In this document: one piece after another, positions 41,762-51,328 of the stretch
Position numbering within the stretch: the first letter of the stretch is position 1
Layout: the number at the start of each line of letters is the position of its first letter
DNA from: a virus
Virus record (IMG/VR): IMGVR_UViG_3300033571_021855
Span: 1 to 64,000 of that record
DNA: 64,000 nt
Direction: 5' to 3' (one strand)
Made by a program: the position numbers and the translations under genes
Notes under the pieces: generated by a model
Database searches by the model: none
What the model saw: only the letters and a program-made list of their open reading frames with translations
What the model was told of the DNA's origin: nothing

Positions 41762-42106
41762 ATGGAATTACAAAACATAACAGTAGACTTCGTTAAGAAT
41801 GAAGTGTTTTCAATGTTCAACGAAGAGCATTATCAAGTAGACGTATTAGATATCATCTTACCTATTAAGGAAGAATTTGAAGCTACATACGGTATTACTT
41901 TTGAGAAAGTAGTAGTACAGTTGACAGAAGATCAGCATATGTGCGAATCACGTATATTGTGCCAGAACCCAGGTGATGATCATGCTCCTATTACTTTAGC
42001 TAGTATTAAAGTTGAACATCCTGACTTAATGACAACTCTACACAACATGAGGTTAGCTATTGAAGTAAAGGTACAAGAATTAATTGATGCTAAAGTGCCG
42101 GTATAA
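41762..42106 (+). CDS. Hypothetical protein, 114 aa, fibre-associated
   Basis: Acidic small protein (MELQNITVDFVKNEVFSMFN) lying 14 bases after a fibre gene. It contains a CxxxxxxC pair (CESRILC) and ends in an acidic helix. A fibre chaperone is possible by position. No match recognised. Confidence 0.55.
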   Translation: MELQNITVDFVKNEVFSMFNEEHYQVDVLDIILPIKEEFEATYGITFEKVVVQLTEDQHMCESRILCQNPGDDHAPITLASIKVEHPDLMTTLHNMRLAIEVKVQELIDAKVPV

Positions 42107-42165
42107 AATATATACATTATAAAAAATAAAAAACCTATTACAACAACTTTATTTTAATAATTAAA

Positions 42166-42828
42166 ATGTTTGACTTTCTTGGACACATCAATTTACCACC
42201 TTACTTACTTTTTACAGTTATTATTTTTGGAATTTTAGTTTACTATTTTCATAAAGATATATCTAAATTAATCTTTAAAAGAGAATCTAAAGAAGACATT
42301 AAGGATTTAAAATGTCACAATATATTTTCTACTATAGAAAGAGTCAAAAAAGAAGTATTCTTCATGAAATTTTACACTCATGGAGATTATGATGCAGTTA
42401 AGACAAGGATGTGTATAGATTTCACCAATTTCAAATGTGATATATGTACTATTTATTTTACAAAGTTTTTAGATAAAGATTTTGAAAAAATATCTTTTGA
42501 TGAGTTAAAATTATTAGTATTGAGAGAAATGAATGCCATGCACGTAGATTATATTAATGCAACTAAAAATCATTGGTTAAATCGTGGAATAAGTCCTGAA
42601 GATGCATCTTATATTATAGAGTTGTTTGAAAAATTCCGTTATGATGTAGTTGTTAGTTTCCAACATAGAATAGATAGTATATTTGCATGCACGCATCATA
42701 GATCTAACTTTGAAAAGATTTTAGCTTGTTATGAAATGTTTGCAATGGGAATAGATTTATTACCAAAAGATATGCAGACAACTTTCGAAGCATTAAATGG
42801 GAAATTTAAAAAAATAAATTATAACTAA
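42166..42828 (+). CDS. Membrane-anchored protein of unknown function, 220 aa
   Basis: One N-terminal transmembrane segment (PYLLFTVIIFGILVYYF, residues 12-28), then a helical cytoplasmic or periplasmic domain rich in Lys, His and Cys (DFTNFKCDICTIYFTKF). Odd between two fibre genes. It might be a host-takeover or superinfection protein, or a lysis helper. The leader is A/T-only like those of strongly expressed late genes. Confidence 0.6.
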   Translation: MFDFLGHINLPPYLLFTVIIFGILVYYFHKDISKLIFKRESKEDIKDLKCHNIFSTIERVKKEVFFMKFYTHGDYDAVKTRMCIDFTNFKCDICTIYFTKFLDKDFEKISFDELKLLVLREMNAMHVDYINATKNHWLNRGISPEDASYIIELFEKFRYDVVVSFQHRIDSIFACTHHRSNFEKILACYEMFAMGIDLLPKDMQTTFEALNGKFKKINYN

Positions 42829-42865
42829 ACATAAATGATTTAATTCATTTTATAAAAAACTAAAT

Positions 42866-45800
42866 ATGTCTTGGAAATTTAATCCTTTTACAGGAACACT
42901 TGATTACTACGAAGCAAACACCGGAGGAGGTCCAGGGCCTACTACAGTTGTTATAACTCATGTAGCAAACTACTCTGCATTACCAGATCCTACAACAGTA
43001 GGACTGTATGATGTATTTATTGTAGATAATGCACAAGGTAATAAATTTTGGTATGGTAGTATAGGTGGAACATATTATCCAGCTGGTGCATACTATTCAG
43101 ATTTAACTAAATGGATATATAGTGAGTCAGCTAGTAAAGCTACACAACTAGAAGTAAATACAGGGACAGATAATGAAAAATACATTACATCTGAAACTTT
43201 AAACAACTATGATCGTTGGGCAACTCTCTTAAAAAAGAGTACTAATATTGTTACTGTAGATACAGTGTCAGGTGTCGCAGATTTTACGTCTATAGCTGCA
43301 GCTGTTGCTAGTATTACTACAGCTTCATCTAGTAATCCTTTTGTAGTTAGAGTTAATGCAGGTTTATATTTAGAACCTGTTATCACTATGAAATCTTGGG
43401 TTACTGTTAAAGGAGACAGTAGTATGAATACTATCGTAGAAGCTAATAATAGCAGTAATAGTGTATTCATAATGGCTGATCAATCTATGATAATTGATTT
43501 GCAAGTTCAGGGTTCTACTGGCACAGGTGTTTCTGCTGTTGTATACTCTTCTCCAACTGTCCCACAAACTAATGCAATAGCATATGCTGAAAATGTAAGA
43601 TTTGGGGCCAATTACACTCATGCTAAAACGATAGGTACTAGTGGGGGAAATTGTATACTACAATGTTCTAATGTTAAATATGGTGGTTATCCATTTACAT
43701 TAGGATTCCATGTAACAAATGATGGATCTGGTATTGGTAGAATGCAATTAAGAAATGTTACATCTACTAATGGAGGTATAACTACAACGACAGGTTTAAT
43801 ATTTGCTAAAGCAGATCAACCTGGTTGTGCATTTATTGTTAATGGATGCTTATTAACTAAAGCGACAGGAGCTGCAGGTGGTACAGGATTTTGGGTTGAG
43901 AATGGTGCATCATTAAGATTAACAGCAGTTAATTTTCAAAGGTGGTCTACAGGTATTTATGCTCCTAATGTAGGATCTGCTCCTAGTATATATGGAACGG
44001 CTCTTAATTTTGAGAATAATACAAAAGATATTATTGTAGAGCACCCTAGTACTACAGGTAAATTCGAAGGAACTGATACATTCTTAAAAACAGAAGTTCC
44101 TATTGCAGCCCCTATATATGAAGTAAATAAAGATCCAAGAATAATTACAGTTGCTAAGAAGGGTGGTAATTTTACATCTATTGCTGCAGCTGTAAATTTT
44201 ATAACAGGTTCAAGTATAACAAATAGATATATTGTACAAGTAGGGCCAGGTGTTTTTACAGAGCCTGTAATTGATCTTGCATCTCATCCATATGTAAGTA
44301 TTATTGGATCAAGTATTAAAACAACACAAATACAACCGGATGCAAATAATCATGATATTATATTACTTGGTGCAAATAATGAAGTATCTTTTCTTACCTT
44401 ACAAAATGCTGGAGCAGGGTATGCAGGTCTATCAATAGATGATACAGGAGATTTCTCTCAAGCACATAAAATATCTTTTGAAGACTGTAGTGTAGGTATA
44501 TTTGTTCAATCTATTACTCAAGATACATATTTCTATGGTGAGTATATAGACTTTAATGGTGTATATGATTATGGTGTAAAAGTCATTTCGACAAATGGAT
44601 TTTATGCTTTTGCTAACTTAGAAAATTATTATAATATACCTACATCAGGTATACTTGCAGGTACATTTGTATCAGGTACAAATTCGGAAGTTAAAGTAGT
44701 AGGCTCAGGACATACATCAGACGGAACAGGGAAAGCTTTTCATCTTGTGAATGGTGCTTTGCTAACTCTTCTTGCAACATATGTTGACTATTTTGACATG
44801 GGGTTGTATATGGAAAATTCTGGTGTTGCATCAAATGCCATAATAACATCATTGGATGTAGATAATTCTACAACATGGGATTTATTCATTGAACATCCAA
44901 CAGCTTCAGGTACATTTAATGGATCAGCTGATCACACCAAAGTTAATAATGTTTCTCCTAACTTTGCATGGGCATACTTAGATAGTAATGATGCACAGTT
45001 TGAGATAACCGGAAAACTAGCTGTAACTTATCCAACAGGTGAACATTCTGATATATCAACATTACTATTAGAAGGTGGGACTATGGGCCTTATGGAAGGT
45101 GGTGATCTTACTAATGGTGGTGGCTTTACTGTTAATATTAGTTCAGGATATGGTTATTATGAACTACCTGTTACAGATGTTGTATTAAGAAAAGATTGGA
45201 GTAGTACATCAATAACACTTTCAGCAAACCAAGATAGATATATTTACTTTGACACTACAGGTGCATTAACAAGTAATGGATCTCAACCTGATACAATCAA
45301 TAATATATTATTAGGTAGAGTTGTTACAAATGGAACAGGTATTGAACTGTTAGATGAAGTCCCTGCACATGCTGAGCATACATCAAATAGATTTGATAAT
45401 CTGTTTAGAAGTGCGATGGGGCCTATATATGCATCAGGTTCTCAGGTGACAGAAAATGTAACACCTTTTCATTTAAATGTCAATAGTGGTATTTATTATT
45501 ATGCATCAAATGTATTTAGTCCGGTAGGAGGAACTAATATAACATTTGTACCAACATTAAATGGTGTAATACAAACCGCAACTCAAACAATACCTTTATC
45601 ATGGGATAATGCAGGTACACTTACAGCTTTAACAGCAGGTCAATATGCAAAACATTCTGTATATGTTGTAGGAGGAACTGGTCATGAAAAATACTATGTT
45701 GTTTATGGACAAACAACTTTCGCATCTTTGAGTGCTGCAGAAACAGGTGTAATACCTATACCTCCAACATTTATTAAAGATGCAGTTACATTAATTGCAG

Positions 45801-48079
45801 GTATTATTGTCACATTTGGTGCAACTAATATAACAGAAATAATTGACCAAAGACCTGTAGTTGGTTTTAGATCTGGTGGAACTTCTGCAAGTTCAGATCA
45901 CTTATCTTTATCTAATTTAACAACAGGAGATGCAGGGCACACTCAGTTTTTAATGTTAGATGGTAGCAAACCTATGGCTGCTACACTTAATATGAACACT
46001 CATGCGATAAGTAATATAACTACTTTAAATAGTATTTCTCCAGCTGACTGGTTTAAAAAAGGTGGTAATGCATATGGAGCAGATACAATTATAGGACTGA
46101 CAGATGCGTTTAGTTTAAATATACGTACTAATAATCTTACAAGAATAGGTATAGCATCATCAGGAGAAGTTACTGTTAATAATTTAACAGGGGCAGCGTC
46201 TGGTGTTATCGGAGCAACTACCACTGGACAACTTACTAGATCTGTAAGTACGACAAATTTAACTGAAGGGACAAATCTTTATTTTACAGATGCAAGAGCA
46301 ATTTCCGCTCCTCTAACAGGATATGTTTCAGCAGCAGGAACTTTATCTGCATCAGATAGTATTCTTGGTGCAATAGGAAAACTAAATGGTAATATAAGTG
46401 CATTGCCAACAGGTGGAGTAACTTCTGTAGGCTTAACAATGCCAAGTGCATTCACTGTTTCAAATAGTCCAATTACATCTAGTGGGGATATTGCAGTGGT
46501 TGGTGCTGGTACAACAGCTGAATATATCAGAGGTGATGGAACTTTAGCTACATTACCAACATCTGCATCTACTGTTTCTCATATTGTTAAATATGGTGAA
46601 GCTATTACAAAAGGCCAAGCAGTTTATGTAACAAGTGCTAATGGGACTAACATGATTGTTTCAAAAGCAAGTAATACTTCTGAAGCAACTTCCTCTAAAA
46701 CAATGGGATTAGTTACAGCAACTGGTATATTAAATGACCAAGGTATTGTAGTTACAGAAGGATTGCTTGCTGGTTTAAATACTAATAGTGGTAATGAAGG
46801 TGATCCTGTATGGTTGGGGGTTAATGGAGATTTAATTTTTGGTTTAATTAATAAACCTGTAGCTCCAGATCATTTGGTATTTATAGGTATTATAACTAGA
46901 AAAAGTGCAACTAATGGGGAAATATTTGTTAAGGTACAGAATGGTTTTGAGTTAAATGAAATACACAACGTTAAAATTGACACTGGAACATTAGCAAACA
47001 ATGACATTATCTATTATGATTTTGCTACTTCTTTATGGAAGAATAAACAATTGACTAAAAGTGATGTAGGTTTATCAAACGTTGCTAATTTAGACACATC
47101 TGATCCAGCAAATATTACACAATCAGCATCTTATCGTTTTGTTACAGATACTGAAAAAAGTACTTGGAACGGTAAACAAGATGCTCTTACTATAGGTGAC
47201 TTTACAGATGTAGGAACAGATGGTATATCTGTAACAGGGGGTACAGGATCAGTAATAGGCAGTGGAGTAAATATATCTCAACAAGTTGCGAGTGCTACTC
47301 AAAATGGCTATCTGAGTTCTACAGACTGGGTTAATTTTAATAGTGCTGCCCCATTATTTATTCCAGCATTGCCACCTAGTAATTATCCTTCAGGATACCA
47401 TGCAAATAATGGTTCTGCTACTATGACTGTTATGGGTAACGTTTCTGCCGCTACTGTTTCTGGAACTGCTGCAGCTATATCAATATCAACAGGATCTACT
47501 ATAAATAGAACAATAAGACTACAAGTTCCTACTACATCTACGGTAGGGGCAAAAGCAGGTATTAGAACGGCTTCATTAAGACATTCAGTAGGTCAAGGTT
47601 TCTTTTTCTCTGTAGGTTGGTGTATTCAAGATGCAGCATATGTTGCAGGAGCTAAACAGTTTCACGGTTTCTTACCTATTACAACATTAGGTACTCTGTC
47701 AAATACTGTAGACAATTCATCATTAATTAACTTTATAGGAGTTGGTTCAGATGCAGCAGATACTAATTTACAAGTGTTTTATAATGATGGTGTAGGTACA
47801 GCTTCTAAAATTGATCTAGGAGTTAACTTCCCTGCTAATAGAACAGCAGGAGCTGCTTTAACAGCATTTTACATATTTGATATGTATAACGAACCAGGCA
47901 CATCCACAGTAAAGTATAGAATAACTAATCGTACTACAGGTGCTACAGCACAAGGAACGCTGACAACAGATCTACCAGGTATTGACACTTTATTAGGGGT
48001 ACAGTGTCTTAGAACAAATGGTGTAACAGCATTAGCAACAATAAACCAATGGTCTCATTTAGTAGCATATGAATTTTAA
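42866..48079 (+). CDS. Giant fibre protein, 1737 aa
   Basis: Anchor SWKFNPFTGTLDYYE at the N-terminus. Two consecutive beta-helix domains begin with the related strings DFTSIAAAVASITT (near 140) and NFTSIAAAVNFITG (near 435), an internal duplication. Mid-protein HLSLSNLTTGDAGH and PMAATLNMNTHAI, then LTEGTNLYFTDARA and YIRGDGTLATL, are classic phage fibre shaft motifs, and the last 250 residues form a compact beta-rich knob. The likely main receptor-binding fibre. The largest complete gene in the window. Confidence 0.8.
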   Translation: MSWKFNPFTGTLDYYEANTGGGPGPTTVVITHVANYSALPDPTTVGLYDVFIVDNAQGNKFWYGSIGGTYYPAGAYYSDLTKWIYSESASKATQLEVNTGTDNEKYITSETLNNYDRWATLLKKSTNIVTVDTVSGVADFTSIAAAVASITTASSSNPFVVRVNAGLYLEPVITMKSWVTVKGDSSMNTIVEANNSSNSVFIMADQSMIIDLQVQGSTGTGVSAVVYSSPTVPQTNAIAYAENVRFGANYTHAKTIGTSGGNCILQCSNVKYGGYPFTLGFHVTNDGSGIGRMQLRNVTSTNGGITTTTGLIFAKADQPGCAFIVNGCLLTKATGAAGGTGFWVENGASLRLTAVNFQRWSTGIYAPNVGSAPSIYGTALNFENNTKDIIVEHPSTTGKFEGTDTFLKTEVPIAAPIYEVNKDPRIITVAKKGGNFTSIAAAVNFITGSSITNRYIVQVGPGVFTEPVIDLASHPYVSIIGSSIKTTQIQPDANNHDIILLGANNEVSFLTLQNAGAGYAGLSIDDTGDFSQAHKISFEDCSVGIFVQSITQDTYFYGEYIDFNGVYDYGVKVISTNGFYAFANLENYYNIPTSGILAGTFVSGTNSEVKVVGSGHTSDGTGKAFHLVNGALLTLLATYVDYFDMGLYMENSGVASNAIITSLDVDNSTTWDLFIEHPTASGTFNGSADHTKVNNVSPNFAWAYLDSNDAQFEITGKLAVTYPTGEHSDISTLLLEGGTMGLMEGGDLTNGGGFTVNISSGYGYYELPVTDVVLRKDWSSTSITLSANQDRYIYFDTTGALTSNGSQPDTINNILLGRVVTNGTGIELLDEVPAHAEHTSNRFDNLFRSAMGPIYASGSQVTENVTPFHLNVNSGIYYYASNVFSPVGGTNITFVPTLNGVIQTATQTIPLSWDNAGTLTALTAGQYAKHSVYVVGGTGHEKYYVVYGQTTFASLSAAETGVIPIPPTFIKDAVTLIAGIIVTFGATNITEIIDQRPVVGFRSGGTSASSDHLSLSNLTTGDAGHTQFLMLDGSKPMAATLNMNTHAISNITTLNSISPADWFKKGGNAYGADTIIGLTDAFSLNIRTNNLTRIGIASSGEVTVNNLTGAASGVIGATTTGQLTRSVSTTNLTEGTNLYFTDARAISAPLTGYVSAAGTLSASDSILGAIGKLNGNISALPTGGVTSVGLTMPSAFTVSNSPITSSGDIAVVGAGTTAEYIRGDGTLATLPTSASTVSHIVKYGEAITKGQAVYVTSANGTNMIVSKASNTSEATSSKTMGLVTATGILNDQGIVVTEGLLAGLNTNSGNEGDPVWLGVNGDLIFGLINKPVAPDHLVFIGIITRKSATNGEIFVKVQNGFELNEIHNVKIDTGTLANNDIIYYDFATSLWKNKQLTKSDVGLSNVANLDTSDPANITQSASYRFVTDTEKSTWNGKQDALTIGDFTDVGTDGISVTGGTGSVIGSGVNISQQVASATQNGYLSSTDWVNFNSAAPLFIPALPPSNYPSGYHANNGSATMTVMGNVSAATVSGTAAAISISTGSTINRTIRLQVPTTSTVGAKAGIRTASLRHSVGQGFFFSVGWCIQDAAYVAGAKQFHGFLPITTLGTLSNTVDNSSLINFIGVGSDAADTNLQVFYNDGVGTASKIDLGVNFPANRTAGAALTAFYIFDMYNEPGTSTVKYRITNRTTGATAQGTLTTDLPGIDTLLGVQCLRTNGVTALATINQWSHLVAYEF

Positions 48080-48080
48080 T

Positions 48081-48317
48081 ATGGAACAATTTTTAATTGA
48101 AACAAGAAGATTTACAGATAATGGTGATGGGACTCTATATTATGAGTTAGCACCTACTAATATCGCTTTAAAAGATTTAATTTTATTTGGTGATGAGTGT
48201 AGTATTATTAGCACTATTGAGGAAACTTTGGCAAATGAAATTATACTACATAAATCGGGAATGTTTGAATTTTTGCAAACTTATTATCCTGAGATAGCAG
48301 TAAACTATTTTCTGTAG
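48081..48317 (+). CDS. Hypothetical protein, 78 aa, fibre-associated
   Basis: Start taken at ATG 48081, one base after the fibre stop. An in-frame ATG lies at 48069. Acidic (MEQFLIETRRFTDNGDGTLY) and compact; unknown. It could be a fibre cap or chaperone. Confidence 0.55.
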   Translation: MEQFLIETRRFTDNGDGTLYYELAPTNIALKDLILFGDECSIISTIEETLANEIILHKSGMFEFLQTYYPEIAVNYFL

Positions 48318-48346
48318 ATTTTTAGTCCTAAAAAAGTCTATCATTT

Positions 48347-48376
48347 TTGATAATTAAAGTTAGATTATTAATTTCG
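48347..48376 (+). promoter_or_regulatory. Promoter before lysis cassette, TTG-N19-TAATTTCG
   Basis: TTG (48347-48349), 19 bases, TAATTTCG (48369-48376), one base off consensus. It lies inside the upstream extension of the holin frame, so the holin must start further down. Confidence 0.5.
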
Positions 48377-48508
48377 TGTTTTATTAATTACAGAAATCTT
48401 ATTTTGAAAAATTTAATAATCTCCATAAAGTCTCAATTGTATAGTTTAACAAGTTATGCAGGAAATGGACCGAGTTCTAATAATAGATCTTTTTTAGGGT
48501 TTGAATCG

Positions 48509-48970
48509 ATGTCTGATTTCTTAGCATCTTTGTTTAGGTTTAAACACTGGTCTACTAATTCTTTAATTGCTTTTGTAGGAGCTCTAACATCTTTTATAAC
48601 AGGATATATGTGGGACACATCAAGTGCAGTGTATACTTTATGGGCGTTGATGGGTGCAGATTGGATAACAGGAGTTTTTAAGTCTATGAAAGTCGGAGTA
48701 TTTAATTCTTATAGATTTTGGAGAATGCCAATATATTTTGTAGCAACATCTTTTATATTATCAATTAGTTGGTGGATTTCAAAAGGAAGTACTTTATTCT
48801 TCTTCTTACCTTCAATTACGATGGCAGGTTTTTATGGTGTGTATTTAACTTCACTTTTGGAAAACTGTGGGGAGATAGGGATATTACCACAACCTCTAGT
48901 AAAGCTATTAAAAAATAAATTTGGGCTACAAGCTTTAATAAAAAAAATGACACCAGATGAAAATAGCTAA
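48509..48970 (+). CDS. Holin, multi-pass membrane protein, 153 aa
   Basis: Three or four hydrophobic segments: LIAFVGALTSFITGYM, SSAVYTLWALMGADWITGVF, MPIYFVATSFILSISWW and STLFFFLPSITMAGFYGVYL. The motif ALMGADWITGVFKSM is typical of the phage holin family 4 (TcdE-like). It would make pores in the inner membrane at lysis. The frame is open upstream to 48347, but the promoter lies there. ATG 48509 gives the usual family length; a TTG at 48404 is an alternative. It overlaps the patatin gene by 14 bases. Confidence 0.7.
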   Translation: MSDFLASLFRFKHWSTNSLIAFVGALTSFITGYMWDTSSAVYTLWALMGADWITGVFKSMKVGVFNSYRFWRMPIYFVATSFILSISWWISKGSTLFFFLPSITMAGFYGVYLTSLLENCGEIGILPQPLVKLLKNKFGLQALIKKMTPDENS

Positions 48971-49880
48971 TGTATTAGAAATAGATGGAGGGGGTATTAG
49001 AGGTCTTACAGCTTTAGTACAACTTGTCGAATTTGAGAAGATTATAAAAAAACCTATTAAAGATCATTTCGACTTAATAACAGGAACTTCAACGGGAGCC
49101 ATAATAGCAGTGCTACTTTCTGTAGGATATTCTACAGAGGATATTCTAGATTTGTACACTATACATGGGGAGAATATATTTGACAAAAATATACTTAGAT
49201 TTGGATACCTAAGGCCAAAATATGACGATAAATATTTTAATAAGGTTATATTAGATTATACTAAAAATCTTACTTTAAAGGATTGCAAAACTGAAATATT
49301 AATACCAGCTTATAATATATCTAAAAAGGAAGGTAAGTTATTTAAGTCATCAAAGGCAAAGCAGAACGATGAGGATAATTACACATTATTTGAGGTTATA
49401 AGAAGTAGTGCTTCTGCACAGTCTTTTTTCAAGCCTATTGAGATAAGAGGAGATAAGTATATTGATGGAGGGATGTATGTAAACAATGCATCTATGATGG
49501 CCTTACTTGAATGCTTAAAAGAAGGTTATGAGAAGATTAATATAATTTCTTTCTCAACAGGGGAAAAGAAGTCTGTAATAAGTAATAAGACATTAGACGG
49601 TGGGATGATTTCTTGGGCTGAACCAACTGTGGATATATTACTTGCAGAAGGATCTCAATTAACAGATTATACGTTAACAAATTTATATGCATTATTACCA
49701 AACCTTTTAGGAAGAAGGTTAGGGACATATATTAGATGTAAATCTATAATATCTATGTCAAGTGGTAAGATAGATGATGCTTCAGATAAGAACATGGAAA
49801 ACATGTTAAAAGATGGTGAAACTTCTACAAAGATTAATAAAGATTTAATGAGAGCATTTTACTTGAATACCTTGAAATAG
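48957..49880 (+). CDS. Patatin-like phospholipase, 307 aa
   Basis: All catalytic elements of the patatin family are present: oxyanion loop DGGGIRG (10-16), nucleophile elbow GTSTG with Ser45, and DGG with Asp170. It should hydrolyse phospholipids or acyl esters at the membrane. It is embedded between two holin-like genes and translationally overlaps the first, so a function in lysis or envelope breakdown is probable. The family also includes host defence effectors (CapV-type), so a role against or derived from defence is an alternative. Length is normal; the start ATGAAAATAGC is the only good one. Confidence 0.85.
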   Translation: MKIANVLEIDGGGIRGLTALVQLVEFEKIIKKPIKDHFDLITGTSTGAIIAVLLSVGYSTEDILDLYTIHGENIFDKNILRFGYLRPKYDDKYFNKVILDYTKNLTLKDCKTEILIPAYNISKKEGKLFKSSKAKQNDEDNYTLFEVIRSSASAQSFFKPIEIRGDKYIDGGMYVNNASMMALLECLKEGYEKINIISFSTGEKKSVISNKTLDGGMISWAEPTVDILLAEGSQLTDYTLTNLYALLPNLLGRRLGTYIRCKSIISMSSGKIDDASDKNMENMLKDGETSTKINKDLMRAFYLNTLK

Positions 49881-49882
49881 AT

Positions 49883-50119
49883 ATGAGTATAGTAAGAGAT
49901 ATAGTTAACGACACATTAAAGAAAAAAGCTGAAGATGGAAGAATGAGATGGAGTAGAACTTCATTGACAATGTTCACATCTTATCTATTTGCAACTATTG
50001 CTGCTACAATACATTTTATTTTAAAAGGATTTAACTTTGAAGTATTTTTAGTATTTATGGGCACAGCAGTTAGCACTAAGATTTCTGATGCAATTGGAAA
50101 TAGAATAACAATGAAATAA
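49883..50119 (+). CDS. Small holin-like membrane protein, 78 aa
   Basis: An amphipathic charged N-terminus (VNDTLKKKAEDGRMRWSRTS) is followed by two hydrophobic segments, LTMFTSYLFATIAATIHFIL and FEVFLVFMGTAVS. It sits inside the lysis cassette, three bases after the phospholipase. Probable second holin, antiholin or pinholin. Such two-segment proteins are common in Bacteroidota phages. Confidence 0.65.
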   Translation: MSIVRDIVNDTLKKKAEDGRMRWSRTSLTMFTSYLFATIAATIHFILKGFNFEVFLVFMGTAVSTKISDAIGNRITMK

Positions 50120-50129
50120 ACTGATAAAA

Positions 50130-50684
50130 GTGAAAAACCAAATAATAGCAATCTGTTTAATTTTACTATCAACAATATCTTGTTCAACAACGGAGAGAGC
50201 AAATAGACATTTAAAAAGGGCTATAAAATTAGATCCAACAATTGTAAGTACACATAGAGATACAATAGTTAAAACTATTTCTGATACAGGTAATGTATAT
50301 TTTTATGGTGATACTATGGTTGAGAATAATTTTGTATATATTAGTGTCAAACATGAAGGGCCGAAGACAAATTTGTATTGGTATTTAAAGTCAATAAAGA
50401 TTGAGTTTCCGGTTGATAATACATATATAACTCCACCTCAAACAAGACAAGAGATAAGATTGAAATACAAAACAATTACAAAAATTGTTAAGGAAGGTAC
50501 TAAAGTAAAAGTTGCTGAAATAAAACAAAAAAATAAAACAAAAAGAGTTGAGTTGAGAGCAGACTCAAGGACTACTAAAAAATCAAATAGAAAAATTAAC
50601 TATTTTTTAATAGGATTAATACTTGGAATATTAGTTAGTCATATAGGAAAATTAATAACATTTATAAAAAAACTATTAGTATGA
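50130..50684 (+). CDS. Probable unimolecular spanin (u-spanin), 184 aa
   Basis: GTG start. Residues 1-17 are a lipoprotein signal with lipobox LSTISC (Cys18), so the N-terminus would be lipid-anchored in the outer membrane. The C-terminus has one transmembrane helix (NYFLIGLILGILVSHI) with a basic end. Between them lies a periplasmic beta/coil region rich in Lys and Thr. This two-ended anchoring is the definition of a u-spanin (T1 gp11 type), which fuses inner and outer membrane in the last step of lysis. The location next to holin and endolysin supports it. Confidence 0.75.
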   Translation: MKNQIIAICLILLSTISCSTTERANRHLKRAIKLDPTIVSTHRDTIVKTISDTGNVYFYGDTMVENNFVYISVKHEGPKTNLYWYLKSIKIEFPVDNTYITPPQTRQEIRLKYKTITKIVKEGTKVKVAEIKQKNKTKRVELRADSRTTKKSNRKINYFLIGLILGILVSHIGKLITFIKKLLV

Positions 50685-51268
50685 ACAACGTAAGAAATTA
50701 CACAGACAAAGAAATTTTAGAAAGAGCAAAAGCTGTTCAAGGATTTAAGGGTTTTCCAAAAGAAGACTTTATTATAGGAATAAGAAGTAAAGAAGATGCT
50801 GAAAATGTCTATGATGATAAGTTTTATTTATTTGATAAGGATCAAAAATTCTTAAGTGTTACAACAGGAACAACTAATCCTGGTACTCCAGGCTTAAAAG
50901 GAGGATTCATTAAGTATAACAAATTAGGTTCTGCTGTAGTGAAAGCTGATAAGTGGTACTATGGTGTTTGGAGGTATGGTTTGCACAATGGGAAAATGCC
51001 GGCATTAGTTCAAGTTGGTCCTATTTCTGTTTATAGAGATGGAGATAAAGATGGAAAATCTGAGGAAATCGGAAACCCTACAGATGGATTGTACGGAATA
51101 AATTTCCACTCTAATAGCTATGATCCAAAAACTACATCAAAAAAAGTTTTTATTGGAGAATGGAGTATGGGATGTCAAGTGTTAAATGATAAGCAAGAAC
51201 ATTTAAAGTGGGTAGCTCAATTAAAAGACCAACGATCAGTAAGTTATTGTTTACTAAATGAATTCTAA
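50681..51268 (+). CDS. L,D-peptidase-like endolysin, 195 aa
   Basis: YGINFHSNS (His143) and EWSMGCQVLND (Ser162, Gly164, Cys165) reproduce the His and SxGC catalytic elements of the YkuD (L,D-transpeptidase) fold. A preceding ALVQVGPISVYRDGD strand pattern also fits. In a lysis cassette the likely role is cutting peptidoglycan cross-links rather than making them. No signal peptide is present, so export through the holin lesion is expected. It overlaps the u-spanin stop by four bases (ATGA). Confidence 0.7.
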   Translation: MNNVRNYTDKEILERAKAVQGFKGFPKEDFIIGIRSKEDAENVYDDKFYLFDKDQKFLSVTTGTTNPGTPGLKGGFIKYNKLGSAVVKADKWYYGVWRYGLHNGKMPALVQVGPISVYRDGDKDGKSEEIGNPTDGLYGINFHSNSYDPKTTSKKVFIGEWSMGCQVLNDKQEHLKWVAQLKDQRSVSYCLLNEF

Positions 51269-51293
51269 CTAAATATCAAAATTTTCAATACTT

Positions 51294-51324
51294 TTGTTTA
51301 ACCAAAACTTAACAACTAAATTTG
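51294..51324 (+). promoter_or_regulatory. Late promoter, TTG-N20-TAAATTTG
   Basis: TTG (51294-51296), exactly 20 bases, TAAATTTG (51317-51324). The ATG at 51329 falls where the transcript should begin, so the mRNA may be leaderless. Confidence 0.65.
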
Positions 51325-51328
51325 TATA

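Noticed and set aside
48347-48508. Holin starting at TTG 48347
   Set aside because: This TTG coincides with the -33 element of a promoter, and ATG 48509 gives a typical holin length. A TTG at 48404 remains possible.
48957-49880. Patatin gene as part of a complete CBASS defence system
   Set aside because: No cyclase (CD-NTase) or ancillary cap genes lie nearby; neighbours are lysis genes.
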